NCBI GenBank assembly: GCA_029204225.1
Contig: CM055100.1
Span: forward strand, 64,637,592 to 64,701,591
DNA: 64,000 nt
From: Diphasiastrum complanatum
Taxonomy: Eukaryota; Streptophyta; Lycopodiopsida; Lycopodiales; Lycopodiaceae
Direction of reading: 5' to 3'
Shown here: positions 12,117 through 22,900 of the stretch, piece by piece
Layout: each line of letters opens with the position of its first letter
Position numbering within the stretch: the first letter of the stretch is position 1
Notes under the pieces: generated by a model
Seen by the model: only the letters and a program-made list of their open reading frames with translations
The model's database searches: none
Told to the model about the DNA's origin: nothing
Translations under genes and position numbers: made by a program

Positions 12117-12215
12117 AACGAGACAGGCTCAGTTGGTTAGCTTGGTATCCAAAGTTTCTCCGGTCCTAGGTTCAAGACCACCTTAGAAACCACGATGCTT
12201 TACAATATCATTCTT
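12117..12215 (+). mobile_element. tRNA-derived SINE-like sequence
   Basis: Contains a pol III A-box-like AGGCTCAGTTGG at 12125-12136 and a B-box-like GGTTCAAGACC at 12169-12179, about 32 bp apart. Between them lies tagcttggtatccaaag, as in tRNA-derived plant SINE heads. It does not fold as an intact tRNA by eye. The 3' end is uncertain, and DNA to 12830 shows no gene. Confidence 0.5.
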
Positions 12216-12837
12216 TGAGTGAGACATCCAATTCAATGTTTTACTTGTACATAGATATTGTAGTTATAGTTCTTTTAAGTGTGTTTTTTAAGCATTGTAA
12301 ATATTGAAAGTATGAAGAAGATGTAATGTAGTGTGTAGTTCTTTACTTCCATTAGTTTGTTGTTGTTGCTTAGCATGACATCAAAAATTCATGCGTATGC
12401 TACAACTAATGATAGTTTTTTAGCATTCCCCACTATACAGCCTTTAGTATGGATTGCTCCAAACAAATTGATCATGAACTAACATACATAAGTTGCTAGT
12501 CATACGTCATCTTGATCAAGATGGAAGTATAACTTTAACACCTTAGGTTGTTATCTATTTTGTCTTTAAGTTCAATGCTTTTTAGAAAAAAGTACAACTA
12601 GTAAGGACACTGCTCCTCGGAATGCACTGACATAGGCAGTGAGTTGGCTCTTGAGAAATTAGTGGCTCTATTTTGATGCTTTTCATTTGTTGAATACGTT
12701 TGAAAACAATGCTTTGAAGAAGAAGGGAGAGATGGCACCCATAGGCTACGCATATGCAGTGTAGTCCTTCGGAAAAATCTCTCATCTCTTTTGCAAAATA
12801 TGGAACACATCCTTCTTCTCCTAACTTGGATTTGTAC

Positions 12838-12838
12838 A

Positions 12839-12883
<45 letters not shown>

Positions 12884-12884
12884 G
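12838..12884 (+). repeat. (TG)n(AG)n microsatellite
   Basis: A compound dinucleotide tract: TG repeats up to about 12862, then GA repeats to 12884. Confidence 0.95.
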
Positions 12885-12952
12885 CACCTCTCCACAATAA
12901 ACAATATCAAACACTTCTATCTTTGGATAAAGTTTAAACCTTGGCCATCCAT

Positions 12953-12977
12953 ACTATATATATATATATATATATAT
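12953..12977 (+). repeat. (TA)n microsatellite
   Basis: TA repeat that ends at the CATAG terminus of the hAT element; its last eight bases, atatatat, are the likely target duplication. Confidence 0.9.
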
Positions 12978-13129
12978 CATAGAATTAATGAACCGTCCAC
13001 GGTTCACCACAGGTTCTGAAAACCGTACGGTTCACAACAAAATTTGCCTGGAACCGTGGTAAACCGTACAGTTAATTAATTGATTATTATTATTTTTTTG
13101 TTTCCCACTCCCAAAAGTAGCCCAAAAAA

Positions 13130-13275
13130 ATCTGTAACATCTGTGAAATGTGTAAAATCTGGTTCAATCTGTGAAATCAGAGGACCATTTGTGAAATCTA
13201 TGAAATCAGATCCAAAAATCTGTGAAATCTGGTTCAATCTGTGAAATCAGAGGACCATTTGTGAAATCTGTAAAA
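13130..13275. repeat. Subterminal TCTGTGAAAT repeats of the hAT element
   Basis: Repeated atctgtgaaatc units, with a segment around ggttcaatctgtgaaatcag duplicated at 13158-13199 and 13230-13270. Similar units fill the MITE at 35930-36195. Such arrays are where hAT transposases are known to bind; binding here is inference. Confidence 0.65.
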
Positions 13276-13276
13276 T

Positions 13277-16200
13277 TCATGAAACGAGGACCAAAAATGA
13301 CTTGGCCCCCAAGTAGGCCAAACCAACAACACCTGCTCCAACTGGCTGTGATACTGCACCTCTACTTGTACCTGGAGCCCCGCGTGGTCGTCCTCTCCTC
13401 CCTGGCAGTTTCTGTGCCTTGCCTTTCTTGTTCGGTGCACCCTTGGGCCTGCCTGGTCTCTTGCGGACAAGAGGAGCTGTCAATGCCTCGTCACCCCCAT
13501 GCAAATCACCTGGCTGGCTAGGCTGGGCCCAAGCTGAGGCCGGCTGGGATAGGGAAGCAAAAGAGGGAACTCCCTATGCAACTGGGCGAGGAGGATGAGC
13601 TCGTGGAGTGTCTGCCCGTGGGGCTGCTGCAGGTGGAGGAACTGGCTATGCAGGAGGCGAGTACAGTGGCGATATATACTGAAAGGGGCGCTGTGGTGGC
13701 CGGTACTGGTACATCCTGAGTGTTGCCAAAGGAGGAGGATGTGACGTGGGTGCTGCCACTGGAGGAGCGACTGTGGATGTGGGCGCTGCAAGAGAAAACC
13801 TGGGCACAGATGGTGGCCTGCCATGGAGACCTGGTGCTGCAGAAGTGGACGGCGATGGAGGGGCTGCAGGCCTAAATGGCATCGGTGGCACTGGAGGAGC
13901 TGTGCGACGCACATACACCCTCTGAGGAGCTGGAGAAACTGTAGGCACCTCATGCGGCTGCTCTGGCTGGGACTCTGTGTATGGCATGCTGGCAAGAGAT
14001 GATGGGGGCGCCCTGACACTCGGCATCTGTTGGGCCTCTGAATCCAATGTGGCAACCAAGTCGGCCAGCTGGGCATCCGAATACAAATGCTCTGGGCTCT
14101 GGGACTCATCCTGTGCACCAGCCTCTAAATCATCCTGTGCACCAACCTCTGAATCATTCTGTGCACCAACCCCTGAATCAACCCAAGCCTCATCCCGTGC
14201 CTCTTCATGTGCACCTGTAGACCCTGCATGGCCTCCCAATCTGTGCAATGAAAGTCATCAGGTGCCTCCTCTGGTGTGCTGTCGTAGTAACGGCCATGAC
14301 TCTATGCTACACGCATCCAAACATCTGCGGGACCGACATCTAAACCACTCTGCCCTCTATCAAGAGCCTCCTCCATCATGTCGACATAGGTAGGTATGCC
14401 ACTGCCCCCCCCCCCCTGTGTGCCCTGTCTGTTTGTCGGTATAACCTGTGCCATGTGTCCCACCTCTGCCACGTGATGCACTTGTGACCCCTGCCCGTGG
14501 CGTGTGCCTTGCACCTGTATAATCTGCCTCATCCCTCTCTGGTCTGGCAAACACAACCCGAATGGGCTCATCCTCATCAATCTCATCCTCTGACACTGGC
14601 TCATCTGCCTCATACAATGGGGGCTCTCTGTGCTTGAACCCAAGCTCTCTCTCTCTCTCTCATCTCGGCAAGCTCCCTCTCTCTCTCTCTGCCATCAACT
14701 GTGTGCCCAGGTCATCTGCAGGCATGGGATGAGTGTTGTCCGTAGGCAAGTCAACCTGGCGCTCCAAATCAGATATCTTCGTCTGCAAAGTTTAAAATTT
14801 GCATGTTAGAGAGACAACTTTATCAAGAAATGAAACCAACATACCAGGAGTCAACTAACATGCTACGAAAGATTAGCTTATCACCTGCAATGCGCTCGTA
14901 ATGGTCGGAAGCCTCTTGGCGAGACGTGCGTTGGTGCTACAGAACACCAACCGCTCCAACTGACTCACTGACAACCAGTTTCTTCTCCTCGTGTGAATGA
15001 GTGCCCATGTGCTCCAATTACGCTCACACACTAAGGCAACACAGTCCTGTGGTGCGTGCATTGAAATACTTCAGCACATTGTGGCAGAGGTGAAACTTCA
15101 ACGAAACACAAACAATGGAAGATAAAATGAGATGCACAACTGAAAAAGGACACGTAGTGCAAGACGCTGTATAGATGGGTATGTGCTACCGAACATGGTC
15201 CACCAGGTAATGGGTAGCTAGTTGCCTCCTCTCTGGATCCTGGGCAGCCGGGTGGCCGAATGTGCCCATGCCGAAACGAAATGCAGCGAGCTCCTCCATG
15301 AGCCTGATAGGATCCAAACCTATGTGTGGACCCACCCTGTGAATGTACTGAAGCCAATCGGCCTCGAGCTCCCTGTCTGCGATCTGTGTCGAAGAGAGGA
15401 AGAGGGGATGCAGCATGTGTACAACGTTGTGGATACTTCTGTGGAAGTAGTTCCACCGCGTCTCCCATATGAACTTCAGCTCTGTCATCCTGCAGGTGAG
15501 GGGCATGTGGTTTAGGGCATTACGAAAAAGCTTAACATTGATAGAAAAACAAACTAGCAAGTACTGAAAAGATAAAGGTCAATTGCAACACTGTACCGCT
15601 TACCTCTCTGGCTGCAAGATGGGTAGCTGCAAGAACTGTCCAATCTGGTCCATGAGCTCATACACCAGTCCAAGTGTCGACCCCTCGCTGTCAGCCATGC
15701 GGAGCACAATGTAGAGTGGTCGAAGCAGTCCTGACAATGTCTGTGCATCCCTTCAGAACTGGTCTCCCCTCACCGTGGAAGAAAAGTGCTCCCCATCCTC
15801 AGTGTGCGGAAATGTACTGGCACCCCAAAGATCACTGGCAACCATCTGTAGAAGCTGGGCCCTGCACCTGATCAAACGGTCGATGACCACCAAGTCGAAT
15901 GCAAAGCGCGTGGGCACCAATCACAACGAAGAGTCTTTAAACTCAGGTTGACACGCGAAGGGGTATGCTGACCGCAGTAGGGGCTTACGGAGGTCCAGAT
16001 GGCTGAACACCCGGAACATGGCAAGAACACGCCTCTTTCTGGTAACAAAAGTCACCAGGAAGAGGGCCTCCCGGACGATGGCTCTAACTCAGGGAAGTGC
16101 TCCAATGTCCCCCATCAGAAGGTCTATGTCGTGGGCTGCACAGGGGGTATGAACAATATGAGGGAACTCGGCCTCTAGCAGTACACCCATCTGAATGCAG

Positions 16201-17541
16201 TTTGTGGCATTGTCCGTCACCACCGTGACGACATGCTGTGGGCCTATGGCTAGGATGGAAGACCTGATAACATCAAACATGAACTCTGCAGATATGACTC
16301 TCCCCCCCCCTGCTGCAATCCACTGCCCTCAAAAACTGTGTGCCCATGCAGCTGGAGACCAGTATGTTGAGGATCGGCCTCCTCCTGACATCAGTCCAGC
16401 CATCAGACATGATGCTGCAACCGTAAGTGGCCCAGTGCCGACGTAGAGGCTCCATCTCTCTAGACAAGGACTCGACCCTATCCCTCAGCATGTGTGTGCG
16501 AACAACCTCTGAACTAGGGACTCTCCAGCTAGGGCTGACAGACTGTGCAAGGCGGAAGGCCCTTCTGAAAGGCTCAGAGTCGGTGATGGCAAAGGGCAGG
16601 TTCAGCTCGTAAATCAGACTGGCCACGGCCTGTGTGGCCTCTCTATCCATGTGCGGCTGATGCGCGCCGCGAATGGTCTGCTGCACGAGGGCTCTCCCTG
16701 GTGGGCGACAGGTGGTGGACCTCCAGCACGGTGCACCAACCGTGACGGGAATGGACGACGACGCGACAGGCTGGGCACTGGTGGATGCATCGGCTGTAGA
16801 CATGGAATCGGGAGAGTGGGATGCACTAGCAGGGATGGGTGCAACAGCATAGGTGGGGTGCACTGGTGGAAGGGCAACATCTGGCATGGGGTACGAAAAC
16901 TGCTGGCTGAGGAGGTCATCCGGATGGGAAGGGAAGGAAGAAGGGATCTCTTCCACATCCTCGAAGGCCCGCCCAGTAGCATCCTGGGCCTGCTCGGGTG
17001 GCGAAGAGTCCATGAGAAAGTCGTAGACTGGTGGAGTGCGAGCAACAGTGGGTGGTGGTGGAACCGCAGTGGCAACTGGCGGACGCAATGGGACGGGATC
17101 CACCGGAATCTGAGCAGATGGGGGTGCGTGAGGCAAAACTGTCTGAGGGGCAAAGGGACCGGAGGAGGATGCACTCCCTCTCCTCGTGCGTGCCAGCCAA
17201 GCAGGCAACAACTCTGGGTTAGCCACATAAGGAGCGGTGCAAAATCGGAGAATGCCCTCCGAAATGGTGTTCTCCCCTGCCACGAGCTGCGGCCCGTAGG
17301 TGTCCAGTAGTCGCTGCCTGTCGGGGACGGTCATGCTGCCACAAGGGGCAGCATTCAAGGTGGCACCATTTTTGGCGCGTGCACCGAGCAGATGGCCTTT
17401 AAGGCGAGTGAGGAATGCAGCAAACTCGATGAGACAGTATCGGCAGCGCACGATCTTCTGACCGGTCTTGTTGGTCTTGTCGGCAACCCGCCTGACAATG
17501 TCTACCTCGTCCCACAGACCGGAAAGGTCGGATTGCACCAT
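13277..17541 (-). pseudogene. hAT transposase (BED, DUF659, dimerisation, AT-hook tail)
   Basis: Decayed transposase gene. ATG at 17541 opens a 422-codon frame with a BED-type zinc finger: CRYC near residues 33-36 and a later H in LKGHLLG (residues 48-54). A Pro/Ser-rich linker follows, then the DUF659 block with YGCSIMSDGWTDVRRRP at about 16440-16390. A frameshift near 16280 moves to TDNATNCIQMG and HTPCAAHDIDLL (16235-16110). Further frameshifted pieces continue as IWETRWNYFHRS near 15450. The dimerisation block CERNWSTWALIHTRRRN lies near 15025-14975. The downstream tail (14617-13277) is acidic and then Pro-rich, with a poly-C frameshift at about 14404-14415 and TAG codons at 13646 and about 13573. 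It ends with two AT-hook motifs (RKRPGRPKG, GRRGRPRG) at 13440-13370. Introns may exist between blocks. Not functional as it stands. Confidence 0.8.
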
Positions 17542-17892
17542 TGCAGATGAAATGAGGGATGGATTGCTGGAAAAAAAACAGCAGGGTTCACTGTTGGAGA
17601 GACGCTGAAAATGGGCGAATGCAGGGCAAAGGAAATCAGATGCAAGGCGGGGCGTTGCGTGGGCGATGGGCGACGCAAGGAATCAAAGGCAGGCAGGAAA
17701 AACCAGCAGTGATGGCAGGGCGGAGAGGGCACAAAAAAATTTCAGAGGAAACGCGAGGGGGGGCGGGTAGGTTTAGGTAAGAAAAAATTTAAAAAAATAT
17801 TAAATAATAAAAATATAATTATATTGTGGTACCGCGGTACCAGTATGGTCCCGCGGTACCGGGATCCGCAGTACCCAGTATCGCGAGACCTA

Positions 17893-17894
<2 letters not shown>

Positions 17895-17939
<45 letters not shown>

Positions 17940-17942
17940 TAT
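17895..17942 (+). repeat. (AT)n microsatellite
   Basis: About 19 AT units at the right end of the hAT element, then a slightly interrupted tail. Confidence 0.95.
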
Positions 17943-18175
17943 GGGTATCAGCTTGAAGCTCTTGACGAGAGTAGTGCATTTATGCAGGTTGCCGATAGTT
18001 CAGCTACAAAATGTGTTAGACATAACTAAATAATGCACCTGTGAGTTTAGTAGTCACTAGTTAACCGTGAGCTCAAATCTGTAAGCCCCCCGTTATGAGG
18101 AGAAGCCATTATTGAGCACGATTGTTAGTATGGGGTCTACTGTGAAACCATGATGGTTAGGAGATGGCTGGATTG

Positions 18176-18915
18176 CATAGTAGGAAGTCCTGGGGGGTTC
18201 GAGGGACGGCGCCCCTCGAGAAACAGGGGGTTCGGGGGGCGGTAGCCCCCCGGCGAGGGGTTTGGGGGGCAGAGCCCTCGGCCCTGACGGTACGGCCTCT
18301 TCATCATTTGGCCTTTCGACTCCCTGAGCGAAAACACACTTTTTGGTATTTTGCATCCCCTTGGTTCTTTGGCTGTTCGCTCTCTTAGATGGTGGTCGCT
18401 ACTATATAACTACCACATTGAGAGGCATTCATTAGAAGTTGGAGCAACAGACACAAATGCACTACTCTCGTCAGAACAGGCAACCTACATAAATGCACTG
18501 CTCTCGTGCATTTTTTTTTAAATTTTTTAAAAAATTTAATAATGATAATAATTTAGTGCGCAATATGGGTATCATCTTGAAGCTCTTGATGAGAGCAGTG
18601 CATTTATGCAGGTTGCCGGTTCTGACGAGAGTAGTGCATTTATGCAGGTTGCTCCAACTTTTAATGAATGCCTCTCAATGTGGTAATTATATAGTAGCGA
18701 CCACCATCTGAGAGAGCGAACAGCCAAAGGACCAATGGGATGCAAAACACCAAAAAGTGTGTTTTCACTCGGGGAGTCGGAAGGCCAAATCATGAAGAGG
18801 CCGTACCGTCGGGGCCGGACCCTACCGTTGGGGGGCTCTGCCCCCCAAACCCCCCACCGGGGGGCTACTGCTCCCCAGACCGGCAGTACCATGATGGCGA
18901 TACCACAGGGAACTA

Positions 18916-18917
<2 letters not shown>
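18176..18917. repeat. GC-rich foldback element (long inverted repeat)
   Basis: The segment at about 18190-18515 is repeated in inverse orientation at about 18575-18900, leaving a short AT-rich loop. Matching phrases include gcatttatgcaggttg, tagtagcgaccaccatct and aaaaagtgtgttttc, each paired with its complement in the other arm. Both ends start CATAG (CATAGTAGG and, on the other strand, CATAGTTCCC), as in the hAT elements here, but I see no clear target duplication. The arms contain runs of G or C that surround palindromes like ggggggcagagcccc. No protein is evident. Confidence 0.75.

Positions 18918-18965
<48 letters not shown>
18918..18965 (+). repeat. (AT)n microsatellite
   Basis: About 24 AT units directly after the CTATG end of the foldback element. 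Confidence 0.95.
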
Positions 18966-18967
<2 letters not shown>

Positions 18968-18968
<1 letters not shown>

Positions 18969-19125
18969 TGCAACCCATTATGAATCAACATCAAGCTTGT
19001 CGGTGTGAATATCTGGCATATTTTACACACGTTGGCATTAAATATGTTTCTAGACTTGAGAATGTTGTGGCAGATGCACGTAGTCATTTGTCACAAACTA
19101 TGAACATTACTTCTAATCAAATAGG
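18968..19125 (+). pseudogene. Gypsy RNase H tail fragment
   Basis: A short frame reads CEYLAYFTHVGIKYVSRLENVVADARS, which fits the end of Ty3/gypsy RNase H (hydrophobic strand, then ENVVADALSR-like motif). It is truncated on both sides. Downstream DNA to about 19600 has no gene I recognise. Confidence 0.6.
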
Positions 19126-19776
19126 TTTTAGTACCTGTTTTGCGAAAAAGGCAAATTGGAACCATTACATTTCAAGATGGTGACATCACCATGAGATTTA
19201 CAAATGAGTCTCGGGACCCAAACTCACTCTGCAAAATATATGCCTACAAGAAACCAAAAAATAACAGAATATATGTGCTTATCAATGGATTAACTGTGCC
19301 AAAATACACCTTTTATTTAGAATCTCAAACCTTGAGGGATCATAATGAGCAATTGCCCTGTGCCAACTTTAAAAGGCACTGAACAAACAGATCAATTGCA
19401 GTTGAAGTTGAAACGAATGATACAAGAAACATTAAACAAAAAACGTACATGCAAGCCTTCCGAAGTTTGATAAGAGGCTTACTATTGTTCCTGATTGTTT
19501 TTCTATGCTTTACAAAAAATTATTTGTATATCACAAATGCCAGAGTTGGTAATCCCTCATTAGATGGATTCGCAATCACTGTTAAATAATTTTCATGTCT
19601 TTGGTAGCCTGTACTATCACAGAAAACCTGTCAGGAGAGTATCTAACAGAGGACAACCATGAGAAAAACTACCACTTCCATTTCATAAAACCTGGCAATA
19701 AGTCTTGGTACAGATTTTGTCTTTGTGCAAACAGAAACAGAAGATATTGAAATGTGTGTGTGCATAGGGAATGCTA

Positions 19777-19932
19777 CCTTGTGTAACCAGATGGAAAAGT
19801 TGGAGTGTATGTTCTTTGTAAACTCAGGCCCGGACCTCCCATCAACACCTCAACATTACTTCCTGCAGTAGGTTTCTTAGTTGCACCTCCATAACTCCCT
19901 TTACTTAATGCTTCAGATATAGCTTGTAGTTC
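19777..19932 (-). CDS. DUF1664 gene, exon 12 (end uncertain)
   Basis: Codes for residues 271-322, a low-complexity C-terminal tail beginning [16 protein letters not shown]. Acceptor ACAG. The exon may end at the donor-like GTAGCA after 19777 with a further exon downstream. A phase-0 acceptor CTGACAG near 19631 is one candidate. Otherwise it reads on to TAG at 19609-19611. Confidence 0.65.
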
Positions 19933-22900
19933 CTGTTGTGAGAAGATAGACAATAAGTTTCAAGTGGATGTAGAGAATGGATAACCGATCTATAAATAAA
20001 AATAGAAGCATGAGATAGAATCTCACAGAGGTCAAGCAGGAATTGCATAGTGAGCGATGAATAACTTTGCATACAAAAAGTACTACAAAATAGTTCCAGT
20101 GAATAGATTATAGAAGTCCAAAAATAAAATGAACTTGCACATATGTGATTTACCAGGAATGCATGATCAACAACAGAATACTATTTCTGCATATCTACAT
20201 AATGAAGCAAGATATCTACATCTATTAAGCATACGGCACTCCAGAAGAGATGATTCAAGATTCATAAAATGTCAAAAAAACGTAAAAAACCTTTAATCCT
20301 GCTGGTGCAGGAAGTGCTGATGAAGTAGATCGTTCCAGGTGAGGCTTAGACAGTGGAGAGAAACCCTGCAAATTGTCAATGAGGCATTTCAGAAATATAA
20401 AACCTGCTGAGCCAAAAATTGTTGACGTGTCATGATATCAATTGTGAGTGAGCGATATTTCAGCACAACAGACCATTTTGAAGCCATTGGAAAGACTTCA
20501 ACCATCATTTTTATTAATAGTAACAGATTTCTGAGAACTCTGCCTGCAGTGAAAAGTGAAATTGAGCAGTTGGCTCATGATTAAAATAAGGATAACTGTG
20601 GACGATGTTATTCCGGCAACAAGTTTTGAGAACCTCAATGTCAATCGTTGTTCCTAATTAACGGAAACATTTGAAGGACAGCTTCAATTTTTTGAAATTT
20701 TGCACAAACACAAGATTGCTACCTGACAGAAATGCATATACAATGAGATCATCCTCTGACATATAACTCGACTCTGGGGCCTTTTACCGACACGACGGAC
20801 GTGTCTTTAGCCTACTACACTCGTTAAGGCTATTTTCTACATTGGTGCATAACTAGGTTCAAACAGCAATGCTATCTTCTGTGCTTAACTTGCTAGTTCA
20901 TCCCAGTACCTCCATTCCCTCATATATCTAATGTACTTATCACATGGTAGCTTCACAGCCGATTTTGATTCCCCATTGCAATTGAAAAGAGAGGGCTAAG
21001 ATAAGCAAGGAAATGTGCATAATCTCATAGTTCCACTTCCACCATTCAATTGCTGGAAGCTAATGATGATGATGTGAACTTTTCTAATGAGTCACCAAAC
21101 ATGTCCACCCAGAATGGTGGTGTCCTATATCCCATTCTTCCATATATGCAACCCATGGAGTGTGACATGCCAAGTAGTAACCTCCTTTTGAACGTCTCTT
21201 CATCTCATTCTTACAGTGACTGCTTCTTTGTCATCCATATTTTTGCATTATCTTCTTTATTATAGAACTTTTTGTAGCTTCTTCCACATGAATTTTTTTG
21301 AGCTTTTATTCAGCATATAAATTTGTGGCATCTTCTTTAACATAAACATTTTTTCAATCTCTTCTTTAATAAGGACATTTTGCGACATCCTTCTGTTTTT
21401 CAAGTTTTGGCAAGCATTGAAGACCGTTTTTGTTCCCTGGAGACGACTGTCACACTGGAATCAGCACTTATTTTGGTGTTCCATCATGCTTGGGATCTTA
21501 TTATTCATGTAAATTCCTAGAGTACCGTTTATGATTACAGCGGGTTAATTTGGGCAGCAGTCAGTCATTTGGCAAGGACCATACAAATAGGTAGAATCAA
21601 GATCTTCTAGTAGGGCAGCTAAGTGGCTCGAGAGAGAGTGATGGACATTGTCTCCTCTCATTTTGGTAGTTGGTGGTCAGAGGGATCAATAGACTCTTCG
21701 AGGGAAAACACTATGCAGTGTTCATGTGCAGGAGGGCTTGCACTCAGCCCTTGATATCTTAGCTGAAGATTGATAGTCAACCATTGTAGTATTTTGTGCA
21801 TGACGTTGAGTGGATGTGGTCTTAACTGTTACAATAGTGACCATAGCAATATCCTCCCAGTGAGAAGATAATTGCTACAAGCGTCACAGACCCGTTTCAC
21901 TTTTGAAGATGAATGGATGTACTTCAGACAAAGTTCTTGTAAATGAAGAATAAGCAATTAAATTCACATGATGGAGCCTAAACAATCTTGGGCTCTCTTT
22001 GATTACTGTTGCAAGGTAAAAGGGCCCAGAAAATATGATGCTATGGAATATTTCTGTGTTTTGTGAAAAACTTATTATCCAATGCATGACTGGGTGCTAC
22101 AAATCAGTTACAAGACAAAAAATAACCTTGACAACTCAATCTAGCAAATAAAAACCTGCAGGAGATCTTGCCGTTGCACTCCTTCAAGACCTTGTACAAA
22201 TTGACATAAGAGAACAATTCCTTGATTTGTAAAATCCTGCCAGGTGATTCCCACTTAGTGATTCACCAAAAACATGTCTGACTCGCAAATGAACTTCAAC
22301 ACATTATGGTCACTATGGAGCCGATTCAAATACTTTAGTGAAACAAGATTATGGCGGATAGCAAATAACCTGCCAGTTGACTCTTCTTTACCACAAGAAA
22401 AAAAGAGCAATACTGCAAGCATTCCATTGAACAAACTATGCAACAGCCAGAACACCCTAGAGATTTAGGCAACGACCACCAAGCATACCTGCTTGTACTG
22501 AACTGCATCTAGCTTCACCTCCTGTTTACCAAACAGAAAGATAGGCAACCCATTCAAAATACAAACCAATATGAACCACAATAGGAGAAGAGATATACAA
22601 GGAACAAGAAAAAAATATTAAATCTTCTATGACCAAGAAAAGAAAAATGAGATTTCTTGAAGTGGTTGTAAATGGATCTCTAAATAACATTGTTGCTCCT
22701 TTCGACTTATATAAACACATCAAAATTTGATTGAGAACATTACAAATTAATCATATTACCAGACCCTCCACAATCCGCTGCACATTCTCTATTTCTCCTC
22801 CTACTCGCACCACCTCCCCATGGACTTCAACGACCTGCAGTAACACTTGGATTACTATACAGCATTGTGCTTAACTAATCAGAATTCAAGACATTCATGA

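Larger units (their letters stand above)
12978..17894 (-). mobile_element. hAT transposon with CATAG/CTATG ends
   Basis: Cut-and-paste DNA element of about 4.9 kb. The left end reads CATAGAATTAATGAACCG and the right end CTATG (inverse CATAGGTCTCGCG). Both abut atatatat, consistent with the 8-bp duplication of hAT elements, although the flanking TA tracts make this weak on its own. The left subterminal DNA has the GAACCGTACGGTTC-type palindrome and TCTGTGAAATC repeats (13130-13275) also present in the non-autonomous copy at 35737. The right end instead has GGTACCGCGGTACC palindromes. Only five terminal bases match between the ends. Inside lies a broken transposase gene on the minus strand. Confidence 0.75.

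Noticed and set aside
12117-12215. Functional tRNA gene
   Set aside because: Boxes are present, but no cloverleaf stem pairing or proper anticodon arm is visible; kept as SINE-like.
13480-14118. A 212-codon frame antisense to the hAT element ends
   Set aside because: It is the alternative frame of the Pro-rich transposase tail; composition (Leu/His/Ser/Arg-rich) fits a shadow frame.
16614-17310. Long frames on both strands over the BED/DUF659 region
   Set aside because: GC-rich shadow frames of the transposase; they carry no domain motif.
18176-18917. CRISPR or other prokaryotic array
   Set aside because: The repeats are two inverted arms, not spaced direct repeats, and the context is a plant nuclear genome.
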